Below are positions 45,892 to 54,324 of a DNA stretch of 64,000 nucleotides, in pieces; position 1 is the first letter of the stretch; each line of letters begins with the position of its first letter. Position numbers and translations under genes: made by a program. Below the pieces are notes generated by a model. That model ran no database searches, was not told where the DNA came from, and saw only the letters and a list, made by a program, of their open reading frames with translations. This DNA comes from Haloechinothrix halophila YIM 93223. Lineage in GTDB: Bacteria; Actinomycetota; Actinomycetes; Mycobacteriales; Pseudonocardiaceae. The DNA lies in NCBI RefSeq assembly GCF_000504245.1, contig NZ_KI632509.1, positions 4,677,502 to 4,741,501 on the forward strand. The letters run 5' to 3'.

Positions 45892-47326
45892 AGCGCCCGC
45901 GCCGACCGCGCGCAGGCTGGGCGGCTACGTCCTCTCGCTCGGCAGCGCCGAGATCCTGGGCCGGGGACTGTCCTTTGTGGCCATCATCGTGGTGGCTCGG
46001 GTGCTCGGGCCAGAGTCGTTCGGCCGGTTCGCGCTGGCGCAGGCGATCGTGCTGTACCTCGCCGCGCTCGGCGACGGCGGCCTGACACTGTGGACGCAGC
46101 GCGAAATCGTGCGCCGCCCGGCAGAACTGTCCCGGCTCATCGCACAGACACTGGTGGCGCAGGTGCTGCTCGCGGTGGCGGCGATGTCCGTGCTCGCGGT
46201 CATCGCGCTCGCCGCACCGGTACCCGACGACACCGCTGTGCTGATCCTCGCCGCCGCGCCCACCGCGTTGGCACAGGCGGTGAGCACGGTCTACGCGCTG
46301 CAGGCGCTGGAGTGGATGCGAGCCGCCGCCGTGGTCAAAGTGGTCACGCAGCTCGTCGCGGCGTCGCTGGCGATCGCCCTTGCGCTGCTGACCGCGAACC
46401 CCGTCGTGGTGATCATGACGATGTGGTCGGGTCTGCTGGCGGGTGCGGTGCTGGCGCTCGCGGTCCTGGTCCGCCGCGCTGGCCTGCGGGCACAGCTGCC
46501 GAGCTGGGCGCAAGTGGGCACCACACTGCGCGCGGGGTTGCCGATCCTCGGGGCGATCGCGCTGGTGCACTACTCGCAGCTGATGGACACCCTGGTGCTT
46601 GGTGTGCTGCGCGGCAGCCACGAGACCGGCGTCTACGCGGCGGCGGCGCGACTGATGGTGGTGGCAGCGGTAGTGGCGATGGTACTGGCCAACGCCGTCT
46701 ACCCGGAGATGGTGCGCCGCCACAGCGTGAGCACCGCCGAGCTTGGCGTGTTCAGCGGGCGGCTGCTCGCGGTGACGCTGCGGGTATCGCTGGTGGCCGC
46801 CGTCGTGACAGCCGCGCTCGCTCCCGTGATCATCGACCTCCTCTACGACGCGCGGTTCGCGGCGAGCGCCGACGTGCTGCGGGTGCTTGCCCTGCTCATG
46901 CCGGTGTTGTGCGTGAACAGCATCGGCACGCAGGTGCTGATGGCCGCGGGGCTGCGACGCCGGCTGCTGGCCGGTGTCAGCATCGGCGCGGCGGTGGCGT
47001 CGGTGGCCATCCCGCTGGCGACGCTCGCGTTCGGCGGGGTCGGCACGGCGGTGGCGCTGGTCGGGGCGATGGCGACGCAGTGCCTCGCGTTCAGCTGGCT
47101 CGCGAGGGGGCCGGTGACGACCGGCTGGGCGCGGCTACTCGGCGGCGAGATCGCGCTCGGTCTGGTGCCGTTCGCCGCGATCATCGCGCTAGGAGCCATC
47201 ACGGCCGCACCCCCTGCCGCGGCGGTGGCCCTGGCGTTGGCGGTGGCTGTCGGCATCGAGGCGGCGCGCGGCTGGCCCACGGCCGCCCTGCTGGCGCCGA
47301 GGCTGCCGGGGAGACGCCGATGCTGA
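45881..47326 (+). CDS. Polysaccharide flippase (Wzx/MATE-like)
   Basis: A 481-residue membrane protein with about 12-14 hydrophobic helices. RRLGGYVLSLGSAEILGRGL and IVVARVLGPESFGRFALAQA are the N-terminal features of the oligosaccharide flippase family. Mid-protein GAIALVHYSQLMDTLVLGVL and the C-terminal helices follow the same pattern. It would transfer lipid-linked repeat units across the membrane. Its GTG start overlaps the upstream glycosyltransferase and its stop overlaps the next start by 7 nt. Confidence 0.9.
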   Translation: MPTEAPAPTARRLGGYVLSLGSAEILGRGLSFVAIIVVARVLGPESFGRFALAQAIVLYLAALGDGGLTLWTQREIVRRPAELSRLIAQTLVAQVLLAVAAMSVLAVIALAAPVPDDTAVLILAAAPTALAQAVSTVYALQALEWMRAAAVVKVVTQLVAASLAIALALLTANPVVVIMTMWSGLLAGAVLALAVLVRRAGLRAQLPSWAQVGTTLRAGLPILGAIALVHYSQLMDTLVLGVLRGSHETGVYAAAARLMVVAAVVAMVLANAVYPEMVRRHSVSTAELGVFSGRLLAVTLRVSLVAAVVTAALAPVIIDLLYDARFAASADVLRVLALLMPVLCVNSIGTQVLMAAGLRRRLLAGVSIGAAVASVAIPLATLAFGGVGTAVALVGAMATQCLAFSWLARGPVTTGWARLLGGEIALGLVPFAAIIALGAITAAPPAAAVALALAVAVGIEAARGWPTAALLAPRLPGRRRC

Positions 47327-48591
47327 AAGCGCGGGTCCCGCAGGACACCGCCAGCCGAGTGGCGCGCTACTGGCATACACACGCGACGGCGATCGCACTC
47401 GGCGCCATCGCCGTGTCCGTGCTCGGCTGCCTCACCTACGGGTTCGCGCTCGGAGACGAGATCCGCTACGCCGACGAGCGCGACTACCTCGCGCTGACGT
47501 ACTCGCTGGTCAACGGTGAGGGCTATGCCTCGGACGGCCAGCCGACCGCCTACCGGCCACCCGGTCTGGTGTTGCTGCTCGCTCCGCTGACGGTGGTGCT
47601 CGGCGACAGCATGCCGGTGGCGCGACTAGTCGGCATCGCCGCGCTCGCGGTGTCGGTATGGCTGGCGTTCCTGCTCGGCCGCAGGCTGCGCTCGCCGTCG
47701 TGCGGCGCGGTGGCGGCGGTCGTCGTAGCGAGCTACCCGCTGTTCGTCTACACCGCGACGACGATCTACCCGCAGGTGCCCGGCATGGCGTTGCTGCTCG
47801 GGTTCCTGGAGGCAGCGTTCCGGGCGGCGGAGCGGCGCGGCATCCCGGCGGCACTGGTCGCCGGGCTGTGCGGCGGGATGCTCGCGCTCACCGTGCCGAC
47901 GCTGGCGGTGTCGGTACCGATCGTGATCGGGTTTCTCGCGTGGCGCCACCGTCCGCCACGCACGGTGCTCGTCACGATGCTGGCGCTCGCGCTGCTCATC
48001 CCTGGCGCGTGGACGGTGCGCAACGCCGTCGTGCTGGACGCGTTCGTGCCGGTATCGACCAACAGCGGCGTGAACCTGCTGCTCGGCAACAGCGAACACG
48101 TAACGCCGGAGACCGGCTCGGCGGCCGACATCACGCGCTACTACCGCGAGGCAGAGCAGCAGGACCTCGACGAGATCGAAGCCAACCGGTTCTACCGCGA
48201 GCAGGCGCTGGGCTGGATCAGCGACAACCCCGTCGAGGCCGCGGTGCTCTACGTGCGGAAGGTGGCGCACGCCTTCGCGTTCAGCGACGACCTCTTCACC
48301 GAGGAGCAGGCATCGCCACTACACGACGTCCTCGCCGCGATCACGTTCTCGGCGCTGTTCGCGCTGGTGGGACTGCGACTACTGCTCACCCGCTGGCATC
48401 CGCTCGATCCACGCGAGAAACTGCTTGTCACGCTGGTGGTGGTGAACATCCTCGTGCTCGCGGTGTTCTTCACGCGCATCCGGTTGCGGCTGCCGGTCGA
48501 CGGCCTCCTGATTCTGCTCGCCGCCTCCGCGCTGGTGCGGGTGGTGTCCCTGCTGCGCGAGCAGGGACACCACCGGATCAGCTCACCGTGA
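47320..48591 (+). CDS. GT39-like (ArnT/PMT fold) membrane glycosyltransferase
   Basis: A 423-residue multi-spanning protein. The first helix is followed by an extracytoplasmic loop with the characteristic acidic pair, GDEIRYADERDYLALTYSLV (DE as in the GT39/GT83 catalytic Asp), then YRPPGLVLLLAPLTVVLGDS and about nine more spans. A soluble segment GNSEHVTPETGSAADITRYY lies before the last helices. Such enzymes use polyprenyl-phosphate sugars outside the membrane. The ATG overlaps the flippase stop; GGGGAGACG is upstream. The 3' end overlaps the convergent beta-helix gene by 14 nt. Confidence 0.85.
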   Translation: MLKARVPQDTASRVARYWHTHATAIALGAIAVSVLGCLTYGFALGDEIRYADERDYLALTYSLVNGEGYASDGQPTAYRPPGLVLLLAPLTVVLGDSMPVARLVGIAALAVSVWLAFLLGRRLRSPSCGAVAAVVVASYPLFVYTATTIYPQVPGMALLLGFLEAAFRAAERRGIPAALVAGLCGGMLALTVPTLAVSVPIVIGFLAWRHRPPRTVLVTMLALALLIPGAWTVRNAVVLDAFVPVSTNSGVNLLLGNSEHVTPETGSAADITRYYREAEQQDLDEIEANRFYREQALGWISDNPVEAAVLYVRKVAHAFAFSDDLFTEEQASPLHDVLAAITFSALFALVGLRLLLTRWHPLDPREKLLVTLVVVNILVLAVFFTRIRLRLPVDGLLILLAASALVRVVSLLREQGHHRISSP

Positions 48592-50383
48592 TGGTGTGTT
48601 CCGCTGAGGCGGCCTGGCCGTTCTCGCCCCAGGCCACCAGGGTCACCCGGTAGACGCCAGGCTTCGGGTAGACGACGGTGCCATCGGCCGTGCGCGCCGG
48701 GCCGGTGCCGAGGTCCCACAGCACGTGCCGTGCCTTGCTTCCCCGGTACGAGACCGGCTCGCCCGCGACGGCGGTCGCTGGCATGCTGATCGACGGTTTC
48801 GGCGGCGACCACCGCTCGCCCCATTCCCCCGCGTCAAGGTCAGGGCACGGGTCACCGCAGTCATTGTGCTCCCAGTTGACGTTGGCTGGTGGTGTGGTGC
48901 GCCAGTCCACCAGATCGCTGTTGCCGGTCAGCGTGCTGTGCCGGACGGCGAGGCGGTCGGCGGCGATACCAGCGTGCGTGATCGCGCTGCCCGCGTTGTC
49001 GGTAAGCGCGATGCCGGTCATGGTCAGGTTCTCGACGACGTTCCACAGCGCGACACCGTGCCCGCCTAGCAGCAGACCACCTCGGGTCGAGTCGACCGTT
49101 CCGCCCTCGGCGAAGATGTGGCTGATCCGCTGCTGGCCAGCGTCGTCGGACTTGAACCAGAGGCCGATCTCGCGCGCGGCACGGACGTCGTTGCGCAGCA
49201 GTGCCAGCCGCTCGACGTCGCGCTCGCTACCCGCGAGCACGGCGATGCCGTGGTTGACGCCGGAGTCGACGACGTTGTCGGCGGCGACGACGTCGCGGGA
49301 GGTGCCCAGCTCGATGCCGACGAAGCCGGACGCGTCCTGCGGCTGCGCGACGGTGTTGCGCCGCACCGCGACCCCGAGGGACTCGACGACGCTGATGCCC
49401 TGGTCGAGCCGGTTGTCCTCGACGAACGAGTCGTCGCAACCGTGGTACAGCTCGATACCCCAGCCGTCGTCACCGACGTTCGTGACCACATTGGACCGGA
49501 CGCTGATCGCGCGTGCCGTGTGATCGGGGTCGTTGGCGCCGGACGGTGTCGCGCAGACGATGCCCCTGCCACCGACGCCGTCGACGATGTTGTCGCGGAT
49601 GCGCACGTGCTCGCTGCGGCTGACCGCCGAACCGGGCAGCGTGGTTACGCCGATTCCCTCGCCGCCGTCGTTGGGGTCGATGGCGCGGATCTCGTTGCGT
49701 TCGACGACGACGTCGCAGACGTTGCCGAGGCGGATGCCGTGCGACCAACTGCGGCTCAGGCCCCGCACGGTGATGTCGTGGACGTGCAGCGTGGGATCGC
49801 TCGTCGCGGCGCAGGAGTCGGCGGACCAGCCGTTGTTCCATGAGTTGATGCCGAACTGCGGCCATGACGCGCCATCGCCGTCCAGCGTGAGCCCCGCGAT
49901 CTCCACACCGGGCGCTGGCGCGGCGACACACGAGCCATCGCCGTCCGGCCGCTCGTTGACCTCGACCATCGCGGCCCCTTCGATGCCACAGACCCTGCCG
50001 GTCGCCGAGCGCAGCACCGCCGCGCGGATAATCGTCGCGTCGCGACCGGCGCCACGCAGCGTGGTGCCTTGGTCCAGGTCGATGGTGTCGTTGATGTGGA
50101 ACGTCCCCGCGCATAGCTCGATCAGTGATCCCGATCGGCGCTCGATCCGCGTGAGGTCGGTCGCGCCGAGGGTGTCGCCGGACGGCGCGAGGCAGCTGTC
50201 CTGGCTCGCGGCTGTCACCCGCGCTGGTGTGGCCGCGCCACTGCCCTGACCAAGCAGCAGGCCGGTGAGGACGAGGACCAACGCGAGCGCGACCCCGCGG
50301 GGCGGTCCTGACGTGCGATATGGAGAGATAGCGGCGTCATCCCTTCTTGTGGCGGCTTCCTGACAATTCGGTGTGGTGTCCAC
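48578..50383 (-). CDS. Secreted right-handed beta-helix protein with C-terminal PKD domain
   Basis: A 601-residue exported protein. The N-terminus has a hydrophobic segment GVALALVLVLTGLLLGQGSG. A pectate-lyase-like beta-helix runs from about residue 85 to 480, with repeated N-G-I and NxV turns such as IRDNIVDGVGGRGIVCA, SVRSNVVTNVGDDGWGIELY and ADNVVDSGVNHGIAVLAG. The C-terminus has a PKD-like domain (KARHVLWDLGTG to GVYRVTLVAWGENGQAASAE). It could bind, modify or cleave the extracellular polysaccharide (C5-epimerase, lyase or scaffold). It is the last gene of the minus-strand operon; its GTG overlaps the upstream glycosyltransferase by 47 nt. Confidence 0.87.
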   Translation of the reverse strand: MDTTPNCQEAATRRDDAAISPYRTSGPPRGVALALVLVLTGLLLGQGSGAATPARVTAASQDSCLAPSGDTLGATDLTRIERRSGSLIELCAGTFHINDTIDLDQGTTLRGAGRDATIIRAAVLRSATGRVCGIEGAAMVEVNERPDGDGSCVAAPAPGVEIAGLTLDGDGASWPQFGINSWNNGWSADSCAATSDPTLHVHDITVRGLSRSWSHGIRLGNVCDVVVERNEIRAIDPNDGGEGIGVTTLPGSAVSRSEHVRIRDNIVDGVGGRGIVCATPSGANDPDHTARAISVRSNVVTNVGDDGWGIELYHGCDDSFVEDNRLDQGISVVESLGVAVRRNTVAQPQDASGFVGIELGTSRDVVAADNVVDSGVNHGIAVLAGSERDVERLALLRNDVRAAREIGLWFKSDDAGQQRISHIFAEGGTVDSTRGGLLLGGHGVALWNVVENLTMTGIALTDNAGSAITHAGIAADRLAVRHSTLTGNSDLVDWRTTPPANVNWEHNDCGDPCPDLDAGEWGERWSPPKPSISMPATAVAGEPVSYRGSKARHVLWDLGTGPARTADGTVVYPKPGVYRVTLVAWGENGQAASAEHTITVS

Positions 50384-51539
50384 ACCGGACAGATTCGATG
50401 GCGTCCTGATAGGACGCGAGTAGCGACCGCAGCCCGTTATCCTCGGCGTAGCGGCGCAGGTAGCTGTCGCGAGCGCGCTGACCAGCCGCGTCGATGAGGG
50501 CGTCGTCGCGCAGCCTGGCGAGCGCGTCGGCCCAGCAGGGGACGTCGCCGGGTGGTGCGAGCCATTCCGAGCCCAGCTCGCCAGCGACCTCGGCGGGACC
50601 GGCGATGTCCGAGGCCAGCACCGGGACGCCCGCTGCCATCGCTTCCACTGCGGTCATGCCGAACGTCTCGTAGCACTCGGTTGGCGCGACGACGGCGCGC
50701 GAGTGCAGCAGGAGGGCGCGCACCTGGTCGGCGGGCAGCCAGCCGGTGAACCGCACGCCCTCCGGGGCGCGTCGCGCCAGCTCCGCGTACCGGGGGCCGT
50801 CGCCGACCAACAGCAGTTCAAGGTCGTCGCACCCCGCGGCACGCCAGGCATCGAGCAGGGTGTCGATGCCCTTCTCCGGTGCGAGCCTGCTGAGGCAGAG
50901 CACCCGCCGAGACGTCGATGGCGGCAGCGTGCGGGGTCCAGGGTCGGCGGCGCTGTGCGGTTTGACCGTGATGCGCTCCGGCGCGAAGCCCGCAGCGACA
51001 TAGACGTCTCTGACGAACTCCGACGGCGCGAGGAACCGCGCCACCCGTTGCCACGTGCCGCGTCGCGCCGCGAGCGCGATCGTTGCCGCGGCGACCGCCG
51101 ACTGTGCGCGCGAGCCCCGGTAGCAGCCGTGCCGCACCGCATGCCACGGCGAGTCGCCGACGCAGTCGGTGCACACCGCGCCGTCACGGAACAGCAGCGC
51201 GTTGCCGCACACCAGCCGGTAATTGTGCAGCGTCATCACGATGGGCACACCCGCATCGGCCAGCGCGTCCACAATGGACGACGAGAGGCTGAACCAGGTG
51301 TTGTGCATGTGCGCGACGTCCGGCCGGTCCTCCCGCAGCCTGGCGCGCAGTTCGGCGCCACGCAGCGGGTTCCACGGCGCGCCGGCGAGCGCTGCCGCCG
51401 CTCGCGCGCCGCCTGGGTTACGTACGCGCAGCGCATCGATCTGATGCCCAGCGTCGGCGAGCAGCCGCGCCTCCGCTTCGACGACCGAGTCCTCCCCGCC
51501 GGGCAACGCGTACTGGTTGTGCACCTGGAGCACCTTCAC
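50337..51539 (-). CDS. Glycosyltransferase family 4
   Basis: A 400-residue GT-B enzyme. MKVLQVHNQYALPGGEDSVV starts the acceptor domain; HMHNTWFSLSSSIVDALADA and VVMTLHNYRLVCGNALLFRD-type segments follow. The donor domain has RRVLCLSRLAPEKGIDTLLD, LELLLVGDGPRYAELARRAP and ECYETFGMTAVEAMAAGVPV (E-x7-E), so it is probably active. It acts on lipid-linked intermediates in the cytoplasm. ATGA overlap with the polymerase gene upstream. Confidence 0.92.
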   Translation of the reverse strand: MKVLQVHNQYALPGGEDSVVEAEARLLADAGHQIDALRVRNPGGARAAAALAGAPWNPLRGAELRARLREDRPDVAHMHNTWFSLSSSIVDALADAGVPIVMTLHNYRLVCGNALLFRDGAVCTDCVGDSPWHAVRHGCYRGSRAQSAVAAATIALAARRGTWQRVARFLAPSEFVRDVYVAAGFAPERITVKPHSAADPGPRTLPPSTSRRVLCLSRLAPEKGIDTLLDAWRAAGCDDLELLLVGDGPRYAELARRAPEGVRFTGWLPADQVRALLLHSRAVVAPTECYETFGMTAVEAMAAGVPVLASDIAGPAEVAGELGSEWLAPPGDVPCWADALARLRDDALIDAAGQRARDSYLRRYAEDNGLRSLLASYQDAIESVRCGHHTELSGSRHKKG

Positions 51540-52972
51540 GCGACCACCTCGCGGTCGCCGCGGGTAACGGGCACTGCAGGGCGGGAGCGGTCGGGCCCGG
51601 GCTCCTCAGTGCGGGTGAGCCCGAGGAACCGCCGGATCGACGTGACCAGGCCGTGCTGGCACGCGACGGCGGAGAGGTGGCCCAGCGCCCAGTAGTACGG
51701 CAGCGCACCGAACGGCGCTTCCAGCATCACGCCGACCAGCGCCACTCCCGGCATCCCCGCCGCGATCATGATGGCGAGCACGTCGACGTCGCTGAGGCGG
51801 GGTGCCCGCCCGCCGACGACGACGGCGAGCCGCCAGCCCAGCACGGTCAGCGCGAGCAGCAGCGCGAGCCCGAGCAGACCGAGCCGTGCCCACGCGCCGA
51901 GCAGGTAGTTGTGCGGGGATCGGACGTCCTCGCGGGTGCCGCTGTAGAGCTCGTGGTCGGCCTTGGAGTCGATGAGGTAGTTCGGCCCGAATCCGACGCC
52001 GACGACGTTGCGCGCCGGGTCGTCCTGCAGGTACCCAGCCAGTTGCGCCCAGGAGTGCGCGCGGGCGGACATCGTGCCCTGCGCTCCCCCGACGTCCGCC
52101 GTCGCGGAGAACAACCCGCCGACCGATGCGCTGAGCCGTTCGATGGCGTAGCCGTTGCTCGCCGCGATCCCCGCGATCGGCAGCGCGAGCAGAAGCAGCG
52201 CCACCGCCCAGCGCCGGGATCTGCTCCGGGACTCGCCGCGCGGCCGGTCCTGGAACTGGCTCGGCGACCAGCCCTGCGACCGGGACCGGCCCGGGATGCC
52301 GCGCCGACGGTGGCCAAGCAGCGCGACGGCGAGCAGGGCCGCGGTGACACCGAGCAGCGCGCCGCGCGAGCCGAGCCCGATGGTGACGGCGAGGCTGATG
52401 CCCGCGAGCGTCAGGTTCAGCACCGGCGCCCTGCCGCTGAGCGCGCGGTGCAGTGCGAGCCCGGCGAGTAGCCCGCTGATGAAGCCGTCGACGTCCGGCC
52501 GGGGCACGAACACCGGCACGGTCTCGCTCAGCGGCGGCACCAGCGCGACCACCGAGGGCAACGTCATCCCGATGACACTCCACGCGGCGTGGAACACCAG
52601 CGCGACGGTCACCGCCGTCTCCGCGCCACGTGTGTGCTCGGCGCGGGGTGCGAGCACAAGCAGCGCCACCAGCACGTAGGCGTAGGGAGCGGCGTCGCGT
52701 AGCGCGACCATCTCCCAGTCGCCGAGCAGCAGCCAGCCGAGCGAGAGGCCGAGCAGCGCGGTCGCGGCCAGCGCCAGCGTCGCGTCGTGCGGAGTGCGCT
52801 GGCTCCTGCCCGCCGCGAGGACGAGGACGCGGTCGAGCAGCAGGACGGCGAGCACGATGTCGGCGATGAACGGCGGCGACGCGGCGGGTAAGAAACTGCC
52901 CCAGCGGGCCGTAGCGAGCAAGAACAGCGCCAGTGCGAACACGCCGTAGCGCCGCAATCCGTCCGGTTTCAC
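51536..52972 (-). CDS. O-antigen ligase/polymerase-like membrane protein
   Basis: A 478-residue protein with about 12 hydrophobic spans and a large extracytoplasmic loop with VGVGFGPNYLIDSKADHELY and RSPHNYLLGAWARLGLLGLA. The HN of the last segment matches the PHN motif of the Wzy_C/O-antigen ligase family. It likely polymerises repeat units outside the membrane. It sits in the minus-strand operon between the Wzz-like protein and a glycosyltransferase, with ATGA overlaps on both sides. Confidence 0.88.
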   Translation of the reverse strand: MKPDGLRRYGVFALALFLLATARWGSFLPAASPPFIADIVLAVLLLDRVLVLAAGRSQRTPHDATLALAATALLGLSLGWLLLGDWEMVALRDAAPYAYVLVALLVLAPRAEHTRGAETAVTVALVFHAAWSVIGMTLPSVVALVPPLSETVPVFVPRPDVDGFISGLLAGLALHRALSGRAPVLNLTLAGISLAVTIGLGSRGALLGVTAALLAVALLGHRRRGIPGRSRSQGWSPSQFQDRPRGESRSRSRRWAVALLLLALPIAGIAASNGYAIERLSASVGGLFSATADVGGAQGTMSARAHSWAQLAGYLQDDPARNVVGVGFGPNYLIDSKADHELYSGTREDVRSPHNYLLGAWARLGLLGLALLLALTVLGWRLAVVVGGRAPRLSDVDVLAIMIAAGMPGVALVGVMLEAPFGALPYYWALGHLSAVACQHGLVTSIRRFLGLTRTEEPGPDRSRPAVPVTRGDREVVA

Positions 52973-54324
52973 CGCGCGGCCACCAGTACGGCCCCGGCGA
53001 CCGTCGCGCCCACGGCGGCGAGCTGGGCCAGCGCGGCGTCGACATCGCGGCGGGACGTCGTGCCCTCGACCACCACCAGCACCACGGCGTCAACCTGCGC
53101 CGCCACCGCGACCGAATCGGCGTACGGCAGGATCGGCGCGCCGTCGACGACGAGCGTGTCGTAACGCGGCGCGACCGCGCCAAGGAAGTCGCGAAACGTC
53201 CGCCCGCCGAGCAGCTCACCCGGCTGGCGCACGTCGGTGCCTGCCGGGATGACACCCAACGCGCTCGCCGTGGCCAGCGCACTCGGCCGCGGGTGCGGCT
53301 GGGGCACCGAGGCACCAGAGCCCGCGCCCCGCGAGGAAACGTCGACCACCACATCGGTGAGGAGGGCGCTACCACGCAGCACGTCGGTCAACCCGGGCTG
53401 TGTGGTCAGGCCGAGCCGCTGGCACAGTCGGGGCGCGCGCAGGTCGCACTCCACGAGCAGGGTCGTCGCGCCCGCGGCCGCGCTGGCGTTGGCGAACAAC
53501 GCCGCGACGGCCGACGCGCCCTCACCGCCCGAGACCCCGGCGACCAGCACCGTACGCAGCGGGTCCGCGGCGAGCTGCGATGTCGCGCGCCACCGGCGCA
53601 CCGACTCCAAGCTGGTCTCGTCCCACCGGCCCGCTCCGGGCAAACCGGTGCCGTCGGTGCTGTTGTCGGCCAGCGAGACGCGCGCGAGCGGGGTGACGCC
53701 GAGCGCTCGGCGCAGGTCATCCTCGTCGCGCACCGTGCGCTCCAGGATCTCCCTGCCGACCGCGACGCCCGCGCCGAGCAGCACCCCGACGACGACGCCG
53801 ACCGGCACCAGCCGCACGGGACTCGGCGCGGTCGTCGTCGCGGGATCCGCCCGGGACGCGATGGTCAGCGCGAGCCCGGACTCGCGCTGCCCGAACAGCC
53901 CGTTGACCAGCTCACTCGCCTCGGCCGCCGCCGCGTTCGCCAGCTGGACCGCGCGGTCGCGGCTCGCCGCGGAGGCGGTCAACGTGATCAGGTAGGTGTT
54001 GGTCGGCACCTGCGCGGTCAGTACCTCGCGCAACTCGGCGGGCGGTGTGTCCAGCGACAGCCGTGCCGCCACGCCCGTGGCGACGTCCAGCGAGGTGGCC
54101 AGGTCGGCATAGGTTTCCATGCCGGTCGCCGAGATCAGCGCTGGCGCTCGCGCGCCCGCCGCGTCCGATGCCGGGACCGGGGTGACCACCAGCGTGGCGG
54201 ACGCGGTGTGGCCGCCACCGGTCACGGCCCCGAACGCCAGCGCGCCGAGCACGGCCACTGCCACGACGACGGCGAACGTGCGCCACTGCCGCCGCAGCAC
54301 CTGGCAGAACTCGTCAAAGGTCAT
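52969..54324 (-). CDS. Wzz-like chain-length protein fused to a tyrosine-kinase-like domain with a degenerate P-loop
   Basis: 451 residues. The N-terminal Wzz domain starts with MTFDEFCQVLRRQWRTFAVV and a first transmembrane helix; the second helix is VRLVPVGVVVGVLLGAGVAV at about residue 180. The C-terminal half is a BY-kinase-type domain: VLVAGVSGGEGASAVAALFA at the Walker A position, LLVECDLRAPRLCQRLGL (A'), and DTLVVDGAPILPYADSVAVA (B). The Walker A Lys and Ser/Thr (normally GEGKST) are replaced by GEGASA, and there is no C-terminal Tyr cluster, so kinase activity is doubtful. It probably controls chain length with the polymerase next to it. Confidence 0.87.
   Translation of the reverse strand: MTFDEFCQVLRRQWRTFAVVVAVAVLGALAFGAVTGGGHTASATLVVTPVPASDAAGARAPALISATGMETYADLATSLDVATGVAARLSLDTPPAELREVLTAQVPTNTYLITLTASAASRDRAVQLANAAAAEASELVNGLFGQRESGLALTIASRADPATTTAPSPVRLVPVGVVVGVLLGAGVAVGREILERTVRDEDDLRRALGVTPLARVSLADNSTDGTGLPGAGRWDETSLESVRRWRATSQLAADPLRTVLVAGVSGGEGASAVAALFANASAAAGATTLLVECDLRAPRLCQRLGLTTQPGLTDVLRGSALLTDVVVDVSSRGAGSGASVPQPHPRPSALATASALGVIPAGTDVRQPGELLGGRTFRDFLGAVAPRYDTLVVDGAPILPYADSVAVAAQVDAVVLVVVEGTTSRRDVDAALAQLAAVGATVAGAVLVAAR

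Noticed and set aside
46090-47319. Plus-strand frame that continues into the GT39-like gene from far upstream
   Set aside because: The upstream part overlaps the flippase in another frame and is Gly/Arg/Pro-rich without homology. Translation is placed at ATG 47320, with a ribosome site and the flippase overlap.
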